The position numbers and the translations under genes are program-made. The notes beneath the pieces were generated by a model. That model worked only from the letters and a program-made list of their open reading frames with translations. It did not search any database and had not been told where the DNA came from. Positions 62,081-64,000 of a DNA stretch of 64,000 nucleotides are shown piece after piece; position 1 is the first letter of the stretch, and each line of letters starts with the position of its first letter. The stretch is from Petrolisthes cinctipes (taxonomy: Eukaryota > Arthropoda > Malacostraca > Decapoda > Porcellanidae). The DNA is taken from contig JAWQEG010000630.1 in NCBI GenBank assembly GCA_033782935.1, positions 1,334,501-1,398,500 on the forward strand. The letters run 5' to 3'.

Positions 62081-64000
62081 AAAATCGATCTTTTAGGTGC
62101 CAAAAAGTCGATATCTCAAATTCAGTCCCAAAACACCCGAAAATTCGATATTTAGGGGTCCCAGAAGCGATCTGTACATGCCTACTCCGTGTTAGAGTAT
62201 TTTCAAAATACATGCTCAAAACATACTGAAAATCGATCTTTTAGGTGCACAAAAGTCGATATGTGCATGCATCTTCAGTACCCGTTTATATCTCAAATTC
62301 AGGCTAAAAAAACACCCGAAAATTCGAAATTTTGGGGTCCCAGAAGCGATCTGAACATGCCTACTCCGTGTTAGAGTATTTTCAAAATTCAGGCCCAAAA
62401 CATGCTGAAAATCGATATTTTTGGTGCCCAAAGTCAATATGTGCATGTATCTTCTGTACCCGTTTGTATCTCAAATTCAGGCTCAAAACACCCGAAAATT
62501 CAATATTTTGGGGTCCCAGAAGCAATCTGTACATGCCTACTCAGTGTTAGAGTATTTTCAAAATACAGGCCCAAAACATGCTGAAAATCGATATTTTAGA
62601 TGCCCAAAGTCAATATGTGCATGTATCTTCTGTACCCGTTTATATCTCAAATTCAGGCTCAAAACACCCGAAAATTCAATATTTTGGGGTCCCAGAAGCA
62701 ATCTGTACATGCCTACACAGTGCTAGAATATTTTCAAAATATAGGCTAAAAACATGCTGAAAATCGATATTTTAGGTGCCAAAAAATCGATATCTCAAAT
62801 TCAGTCCCAAAACACCCGAAAATTCGATATTTAAGGGTCCCAGAAGCGATCTGTACATGCCTACTCCGTGTTAGAGTATTTTCAAAATACATGCTCAAAA
62901 CATACTGAAAATCGATCTTTTAGGTGCACTAAAGTCGATATGTGCATGCATCTTCAGTACCCGTTTATATATCAAATTCAGGCTCAAAACACCCGAAAAT
63001 TCAATATTTTGGGGTCCCAGAAGCAATCTGTACATGCCTACTCAGTGTTAGAGTATTTTCAAAATACAGGCCCAAAACATGCTGAAAATCGATATTTTAG
63101 ATGCCCAAAGTCAATATGTGCATGTATCTTCTGTACCCGTTTATATCTCATATTCAGGCTCAAAACACCCGAAAATTCAATATTTTGGGGTCCCAGAAGC
63201 AATCTGTACATGCCTACACAGTGCTAGAATATTTTCAAAATATAGGCTAAAAACATGCTAAAAATCGACATTTTAGGTGCCAAAAAATCGATATATCAAA
63301 TTCAGTCCCAAAACACCCGAAAATTCGATATTTAGAGGTCCCAGAAGCGATCTGTACATGCCTACTCCGTGTTAGAGTATTTTCAAAATTCAGGCCAAAA
63401 ACATGCTGAAAATCGATATTTTTGGTGCCCAAAGTCAATATGTGCATGTATCTTCTGTACCCGTTTATATCTCAAATTCAGGCTCAAAACACCCGAAAAT
63501 TCAATATTTTGGGGTCCCAGAAGCAATCTGTACATGCCTACACAGTGCTAGAATATTTTCAAAACATAGGCTAAAAACATGCTAAAAATCGACATTTTAG
63601 GTGCCAAAAAATCGATATCTCAAATTCAGTCCCAAAACACCCGAAAATTCGATATTTAGAGGTCCCAGAAGGTATCTGTACATGCCTACTCCGTGTTAGA
63701 GTATTTTCAAAATACAGGCCAAAAACATACTGAAAATCGATCTTTTAGGTGCCCAAAAGTCGATATGTGCATGCATCTTCAGTACCCGTTTATATCTCAA
63801 ATTCTGGCCCTAAACACCCGAAAATTCGATATTTTGGGGTCCCAGAAGCAATCTGTACATGCCTACTCCGTGTTAGAGTATTTTCAAAATTCTGGCCCAA
63901 AACATGCTGAAAATCGATATTTTTGGTGCCCAAAGTCAATATGTGCATGTATCTTCTGTACCCGTTTATATCTCAAATTCAGGCTCAAAACACCCGAAAA

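Larger units (their letters stand above)
41788..64000 (+). repeat. Satellite array, right segment
   Basis: The same satellite continues to the end of the window, which stops inside a monomer, so the array extends to the right. The first 10 kb are dominated by three tandem copies of a 2943-2975 bp block (42622-51482). The remaining 12.5 kb consist mostly of alternating A1-B1-C1 and A2-B2-C2 trimers. Occasional monomer skipping and chimaeric monomers occur, for example an A/C hybrid near 57740-57830. No genes or unrelated insertions are seen. Confidence 0.97.

Noticed and set aside
2373..63447. Minus-strand open frames of 61 to 80 codons
   Set aside because: They are complementary shadows of the same satellite monomers, with no independent support.
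76..63585. About 170 recurring open frames of 60 to 178 codons with shared peptide motifs such as LEYFQNTG and YPFISQI
   Set aside because: They track the satellite period, begin and end at the same monomer positions (stops at CAGTGCTAG or CATGCTAA), are broken by monomer indels in homologous copies, overlap in two frames, and often lack ATG. The 501-bp trimer is a multiple of three, which keeps frames looking regular. I find no sign of coding constraint.
1..64000. CRISPR array
   Set aside because: The repeats are long (148-177 bp) and contiguous, with no unique spacers of constant length.
1..64000. CENP-B box in the satellite
   Set aside because: No monomer contains a TTCG....A..CGGG-like motif. 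The GC-rich ends of the MITE (CTCCCGCG) do not fit the box either.
1..64000. rRNA, tRNA or telomeric repeats
   Set aside because: No cloverleaf-like segment, no rRNA-like conserved blocks and no TTAGGG-type runs were seen in the satellite or in the MITE.

Overview
This 64 kb window is almost entirely one tandem satellite DNA array from a eukaryotic nuclear genome, most likely an animal. The basis is an AT-rich monomer of about 177 bp in a higher-order repeat, with a Tc1/mariner-type miniature transposon (MITE) embedded in it. I found no credible protein-coding, rRNA or tRNA gene. The species cannot be named from the sequence. The array runs off both ends of the window, so the true array is longer than 64 kb.

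The array is organised on several nested levels. (1) The 177-bp monomer is itself a diverged dimer of two half-units of 88 and 89 bp. (2) Three monomer types follow each other: A (177 bp), B (176 bp) and C (148 bp, carrying a 29-bp internal deletion). The trimer is 501 bp, or 491 bp when a 10-bp deletion is present at the B/C junction. (3) Two trimer subtypes, A1-B1-C1 and A2-B2-C2, tend to alternate, giving a hexameric higher-order repeat of about 992 to 1002 bp. A clean example is 3999-4990. (4) Multi-trimer blocks are duplicated again, mostly in tandem. The offsets are 1689 bp (about 1-2690), 1493 bp (about 3620-6640), 2671 bp (18016-23470), 975 bp (about 22645-24305), 816 bp (about 25450-27120), 1646/1822 bp (about 32350-36060), 667 bp (about 36555-37887) and 2943 bp in three copies (42622-51482). 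More diverged dispersed duplications link 10.1-12.6 kb with 14.6-17.9 kb, and 58.5 kb with 61.4 kb.

Two near-identical copies of one non-autonomous transposon interrupt the satellite in the same orientation, at 30065-30891 (827 bp) and 40957-41787 (831 bp). Each has about 97-bp terminal inverted repeats starting CAGTTGGCTCC, a TA target-site duplication and no transposase gene. Both sit at the identical base of the satellite, and their flanks share a rare satellite variant. They are therefore best read as one insertion later copied with its surroundings by satellite amplification.

The numerous short open frames in the array (60 to 178 codons, repeating the same peptide motifs) are by-products of the repeat and are not annotated as genes. 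A centromeric or pericentromeric location is a reasonable hypothesis from monomer length and higher-order structure, but nothing in the sequence proves it.
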